Source: Ignavibacteria bacterium (GTDB lineage: Bacteria > Bacteroidota > Ignavibacteria > Tepidaquicellales > Tepidaquicellaceae). Taken from it: a DNA stretch of 10,261 bases. The notes below the pieces were generated by a model, which did not search any database, was not told where the DNA came from, and saw nothing but the letters and a program-made list of their open reading frames with translations. Made by a program: the position numbers and the translations under genes. This document shows positions 6,807 through 10,261 of this stretch, piece by piece. How positions within the stretch are numbered: position 1 is the stretch's first letter; every line of letters starts with the position of its first letter. The DNA lies in contig JAGPCH010000027.1 in the NCBI GenBank assembly GCA_018058125.1, positions 1 through 10,261 of the forward strand. Reading direction: 5' to 3'.

Positions 6807-8333
6807 TTGAATAAAAAAATATCACTTTGCATACATGCGCATTTCTATCAACCGCCAAGGGAAAATGCATGGACTGATGAGATCGAAATCCAGCCTTCCG
6901 CAGCTCCTTTTCATGACTGGAATGAAAGGATACTTCAGGAATGTTATAAACCAAATTCGGAAGCTGTAATAGTGGATGATCAGGACAATGTCATTCACAG
7001 GATCAACAATTACGAATATTATAATTTCAATTTCGGTCCTTCCCTTCTCGGCTGGATAAAAAAAAAACACGGCAAGACCTATTCTAAAATTGTAGACGGA
7101 GACAAGGCAAGTTTAGCTTTGCATAACGGACACGGGAATGCCATAGCAATGATCTACAATCATCTGATCATGCCGCTTGCAAACAGACAGGACAAGATCA
7201 CACAGATAAAATGGGGCGTTGCGGATTTCAGATTTCATTTCGGCAGAGATCCCGAAGGCATATGGCTTCCCGAAACAGCCTGTAATGTTGACACACTTGA
7301 GATATTAGCCGAAGAAAATATTAAATACATTATTCTTGATCCTTCTCAGGCAGACAAGGTAAGAAAGAAAGGGAAGATCAGATGGACAGATGTCTCTTCG
7401 GGAAGCATTAACACCAATCTCCCTTATGAATATATTTCCGAAAAAAATCCCGGCAAGTCAGTTTATATATTTTTTTATGACGGACCGCTTTCAAAAAACA
7501 TTGCATTCGATGATCACATTTATGATTCGGCAAGATTAATGAACCGGCTGAGACAGGTGCCTTTGCATTATAAAGAAAAAGATAATCTCATAAGCGTGGG
7601 TGTAGACGGTGAGACATTCGGTCATCACAAAAAATATACGGAGAGAACTTTATCTTACCTCTTTTCGGAAATGATCCCTGATTCAGAGTTTAAAGTTGTT
7701 AATTTTGGAGAATATCTTTCCCTTCATCCGCCGGCATATGAAGTGAAAATCAAAGAGGGCTATAACGGAGAAGGTACATCTTGGAGCTGTCAGCACGGAG
7801 TCGGAAGATGGAAAGAAAACTGCGGTTGCGGCAGATCGGATGAATATCCGAGTCAGGAATGGAGGAAACCTCTGAGAGAGAGTCTGGACTGGTTAAGTGA
7901 TAATCTGATCTTAATTTTTGAATCCGAAGGAAATAAATATTTAAAAGACATATGGATAGCCCGAAATGAATATATAGATGTTATTTTGAATAATGATAAA
8001 GAGCATCTTCAAAAGTTTTTCTATTCTAATTGTAATCGGGTTCTGACTGATGAAGAATGTGTAATTTGTATAAAACTTTTAGAGATGCAGAAATATGCTA
8101 TGCTAATGTACACCAGCTGTGGCTGGTTCTTTTCCGACATATCCGGAATTGAGACTCTGCAGATACTGCAGTATGCAGCCCGGGCAATAGAGTTTGCAAA
8201 AGAGATCACAGGAGTATCACTTGAAGATGAATTCATTAAAAAAATATCCGGTGCGAAAAGTAACAAGGGCGAGGAATTCAATGGTGATGTAATGTATAAG
8301 AAAGAAGTTCTGAAAAAAGTAAAGAGCATTTGA
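6807..8333 (+). CDS. GH57 alpha-glucan-active glycoside hydrolase, short DUF3536-associated type
   Basis: This 508-residue cytoplasmic enzyme is predicted to cleave or rearrange alpha-1,4-glucans such as glycogen or maltodextrin. GH57 conserved regions are visible in order: CIHAHFYQPPREN at 8-20 (His10, His12) and NGHGNAIAMIYNHLIMPL at 107-124. Then come GIWLPETACN at 151-160, with Glu156 as likely nucleophile, and VGVDGETFGHH at 264-274, with Asp267 as likely acid/base. A distinctive segment follows, WSCQHGVGRWKENCGCG (326-342, Cys328/339/341), then WRKPLRESLDWL. Later comes LEMQKYAMLMYTSCGWFFSDI (425-445). These belong to the GH57 group that carries a DUF3536 region. Longer members run to roughly 800 residues; this one stops soon after GDVMYKKEV. 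No signal peptide is seen. The start must be TTG 6807 (or ATT 6804), because TAA precedes at 6801 and the next ATG would delete the catalytic His motif. There is no Shine-Dalgarno. The exact activity (amylase, branching or glucanotransferase) cannot be told from sequence. Confidence 0.93.
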   Translation: MNKKISLCIHAHFYQPPRENAWTDEIEIQPSAAPFHDWNERILQECYKPNSEAVIVDDQDNVIHRINNYEYYNFNFGPSLLGWIKKKHGKTYSKIVDGDKASLALHNGHGNAIAMIYNHLIMPLANRQDKITQIKWGVADFRFHFGRDPEGIWLPETACNVDTLEILAEENIKYIILDPSQADKVRKKGKIRWTDVSSGSINTNLPYEYISEKNPGKSVYIFFYDGPLSKNIAFDDHIYDSARLMNRLRQVPLHYKEKDNLISVGVDGETFGHHKKYTERTLSYLFSEMIPDSEFKVVNFGEYLSLHPPAYEVKIKEGYNGEGTSWSCQHGVGRWKENCGCGRSDEYPSQEWRKPLRESLDWLSDNLILIFESEGNKYLKDIWIARNEYIDVILNNDKEHLQKFFYSNCNRVLTDEECVICIKLLEMQKYAMLMYTSCGWFFSDISGIETLQILQYAARAIEFAKEITGVSLEDEFIKKISGAKSNKGEEFNGDVMYKKEVLKKVKSI

Positions 8334-8355
8334 ATTTAAAAATCTTATAGAAAAG

Positions 8356-10194
8356 TTGGATCAGAATCTGTTTAATCATTCCCGGACATCGGAGAAATGG
8401 AAAAGAATTGGCATCAGAAAACGCGCGGGAGTTGCATTGCCGTTATTTTCCGTTTATTCAAAAAACAGCATAGGAATAGGAGAGATACCTGATCTGAAGC
8501 TTTTAACTGACTGGTGCTGTAATACAGGTTTATCCATAATCCAGCTTCTGCCGCTTAATGAAGTTGGCTTTGATTTCTCGCCATATAATGGTGTAAGCAC
8601 TTTTGCTCTTGAGCCGATGTACATTTCCTTAAAAGATCTCAGGAAGACCGATCTGAAACCATTCAGAAATGAAATAAGGGATCTGAAGAAAAAATATGTA
8701 AACTTTAAAGATTCGGGAAAATTAAATTATGAAATTAAGAATGAAAAGCTGAGACTGCTCAGAAAAATATTCAGTTCGGTCGATCTTAGCAGGATAAAGA
8801 ACTTTGAAATTTTTGTGAATGAAAACAAACATTGGCTGAGATATTATTCGCTTTTCAGAATACTGACTGTAATGCACGATGGAAAGGACTGGGCGGATTG
8901 GGAATTGAAGTACGCTTACATTTCATCATTGACCGCTGAAAAGATCTTAAGGGAAAATGAAGACGAAAGAAATTTTTATTACTGGATGCAGTGGCAGCTG
9001 TTTGAACAGCTGAGGTCAGTTAAAAGATATGCTTCAAAGAAAGGAGTTCTTTTAATGGGTGATCTTCCTTTTCTTGTATCACGCAACAGTGCAGACGTAT
9101 GGGCTTATAAAAATTTTTTCAAGCTAAGCCTGTCTTCCGGCGCACCGCCTGATATGTATTTTTCAAAAGGTCAGCGTTGGGGAATGCCTCCGTATAACTG
9201 GGAGAATATTGAGCTTCAGGATTTTGTATACTTAAAGCAAAGGCTGAAATATGCTGCTAATTTCTATGACATGTTCAGGATAGATCACTTTGTCGGATTG
9301 TTCAGGATATGGACGATCAGTAAAAATGAATCTTTGGAGAATGCAGGATATAACGGTAAATTTGATCCGGAAGAAGAATATTACTGGGAAGGACACGGTA
9401 GAAAAATACTGGAAGTAATGAATGAAAGTTCGGATATGCTGCCGTGTGCAGAAGACCTCGGTACCGTTCCTGAATGTTCAGGAAAGGTACTGAAAGAATT
9501 CGGAGTGACAGGTATAGATGTAATGAGATGGGAAAGGAATGCAAAATATGATTTCAAACCTGCGGAATCCTACAGGGTAAATTCAAATGCAACTGTATCT
9601 ACACACGATTCCAGTTCACTGCCCGCTTGGTGGAAATATGAAGCCGGCACCATAGATGAATTTGCTTTCAGAAAGATCTGTGAAAATATGAACATATGGA
9701 ATGAAGATTATTATTATCTTTCGGAGAAATTATTTATTGGCAATAAGAATGGCAGATTATCATGGAAGAAAGAGATCTCAAATGTATATGTGCTGCTGGA
9801 GACATTGAAAATGGATTATGATCGTGCTGCTGAAATTATAAATATATATCTTTCCAGCTTCAGTGAGAAGAATAAATTTCTGAAATATATAGGTGAAGGT
9901 GACACAGAAAATATATCCGGAGAGGATGTCCCGGTAAGTTTTATCAGAGATACGCTCGAAAAAATTTCTTCTACAGATTCGATATTCTCTATACAGCTGT
10001 TAATGGAATATCTCTATCTTGATAATGACATTCTGAAAAATTTCAGCGGTGAAGGTTTCAGGATTAACTCACCCGGAACGGTGAGCGGAGACAATTGGTC
10101 GATGGTAATACCGGTCTCTATGGAAGAACTCGGGGAGATGAAGATCAATAAATTGATAAAAGAATTAAATTTTAAATCAGGCAGAACATCATAG
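8356..10194 (+). CDS. malQ: 4-alpha-glucanotransferase (amylomaltase), GH77
   Basis: This 612-residue cytoplasmic enzyme is predicted to transfer alpha-1,4-glucan segments between maltodextrins or trimmed glycogen chains, releasing glucose (EC 2.4.1.25). GH77 landmarks run in order: RKRAGVALPLFSVYSKNSIG (21-40), IIQLLPLNEVG then SPYNGVSTFALEP (61-87), and GDLPFLVSRNSADVWA (235-250). Next are GAPPDMYFSKGQRWGMPPYN (262-281) and MFRIDHFVGLFRIW (306-319), with Asp310 the predicted nucleophile. AEDLGTVPE (365-373) supplies Glu366 as acid/base, and VSTHDSSSLPAWW (414-426) supplies Asp418 as transition-state stabiliser. INSPGTVSGDNW (570-581) closes the domain. A helical insert at about 100-230 explains why it is longer than ~500-residue amylomaltases. 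The start is called at TTG 8356: no ATG, GTG or other TTG lies upstream in frame back to the TAA at 8320, and the first internal ATG is beyond the first conserved motif. It lies 22 bp after the GH57 stop, so the two form an operon. The gene ends with tandem in-frame stops, TAG TAG. Confidence 0.95.
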   Translation: MDQNLFNHSRTSEKWKRIGIRKRAGVALPLFSVYSKNSIGIGEIPDLKLLTDWCCNTGLSIIQLLPLNEVGFDFSPYNGVSTFALEPMYISLKDLRKTDLKPFRNEIRDLKKKYVNFKDSGKLNYEIKNEKLRLLRKIFSSVDLSRIKNFEIFVNENKHWLRYYSLFRILTVMHDGKDWADWELKYAYISSLTAEKILRENEDERNFYYWMQWQLFEQLRSVKRYASKKGVLLMGDLPFLVSRNSADVWAYKNFFKLSLSSGAPPDMYFSKGQRWGMPPYNWENIELQDFVYLKQRLKYAANFYDMFRIDHFVGLFRIWTISKNESLENAGYNGKFDPEEEYYWEGHGRKILEVMNESSDMLPCAEDLGTVPECSGKVLKEFGVTGIDVMRWERNAKYDFKPAESYRVNSNATVSTHDSSSLPAWWKYEAGTIDEFAFRKICENMNIWNEDYYYLSEKLFIGNKNGRLSWKKEISNVYVLLETLKMDYDRAAEIINIYLSSFSEKNKFLKYIGEGDTENISGEDVPVSFIRDTLEKISSTDSIFSIQLLMEYLYLDNDILKNFSGEGFRINSPGTVSGDNWSMVIPVSMEELGEMKINKLIKELNFKSGRTS

Positions 10195-10261
10195 TAGATC
10201 TTTATTTTAACCAGACATTATGCAACTCCCTCCGCAAACTTAAACAACGTTTTATAAACAA
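10195..10261. other. Window edge after malQ, no gene assigned
   Basis: Sixty-seven bases follow the malQ stop. I see no hairpin with a T-run that would make an intrinsic terminator. On the minus strand two frames are open from the right edge. One ends at 10218-10220 (reading ...LFKFAEGVA) and one at 10202-10204 (reading ...RRELHNVWLK). Either could be the tail of a convergent gene, but 13-19 residues are too few to decide, and neither is called. Confidence 0.3.

Noticed and set aside
6757..6954. 65-residue minus-strand frame overlapping the divergent region and the start of the GH57 gene
   Set aside because: It overlaps the conserved catalytic N-terminus of GH57 on the opposite strand. No signal peptide, motif or start context supports it.
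8021..8329. 102-residue minus-strand open frame opposite the GH57 C-terminus
   Set aside because: It is a shadow of the well-conserved LEMQKYAMLMYTSCGWFF region, and the translation shows nothing recognisable.
10202..10261. Possible convergent gene tail or Shine-Dalgarno-like GGAGG on the minus strand at the right edge
   Set aside because: Two different frames are open for only 13 and 19 codons, and the GGAGG is followed by an ATG that stops after two more codons.

Overview
The window comes from an AT-rich bacterial chromosome with two divergent gene blocks. Four traits suggest the Bacteroidota/Ignavibacteriota side of the FCB group: none of the seven start codons has a clear Shine-Dalgarno sequence, the bases before the starts are rich in A, a tripartite RND pump comes with several lipoproteins, and a GH57 enzyme of the DUF3536-associated type is present. 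This placement is an inference. There is no rRNA, tRNA or taxonomic marker gene in the window.

Left block, minus strand, transcribed right to left from about 6650 to beyond the left edge. It starts with a small His-rich exported protein (6611-6213), then an unrecognised lipoprotein (6102-5620). Next come a periplasmic adaptor lipoprotein (5553-4051), a CusA/CzcA-like RND pump (4026-928) and a TolC-family outer-membrane channel cut by the window edge (923-<1). The last three genes are tightly packed (24 and 4 bp gaps) and form a complete tripartite efflux system. The family signature, the His-rich first gene and the DHGHEH tail of the adaptor point to metal-ion export. However, the methionines that carry Cu(I) in E. 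coli CusA are replaced, so copper should not be assumed. No regulator gene is visible.

Right block, plus strand. A GH57 alpha-glucan-active enzyme (6807-8333) is followed after 22 bp by a GH77 4-alpha-glucanotransferase, MalQ (8356-10194). Both appear to start at TTG. Together they look like a glycogen or maltodextrin remodelling pair. The GH57 protein ends near residue 508, where longer relatives continue with several hundred more residues.

Between the blocks is a 195-bp divergent promoter region (6612-6806). It carries a possible sigma-A-type promoter for the metal block. It also carries a perfect 10-bp inverted repeat (ATAGTATAAG / CTTATACTAT), which puts the same motif upstream of both transcription units in the same relative orientation. 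No RNA genes, CRISPR arrays, insertion sequences or convincing terminators were seen. I did not find a plainly new defence or mobile system. The least-explained parts are the two small proteins that open the efflux block and the residue pattern of the RND pump.
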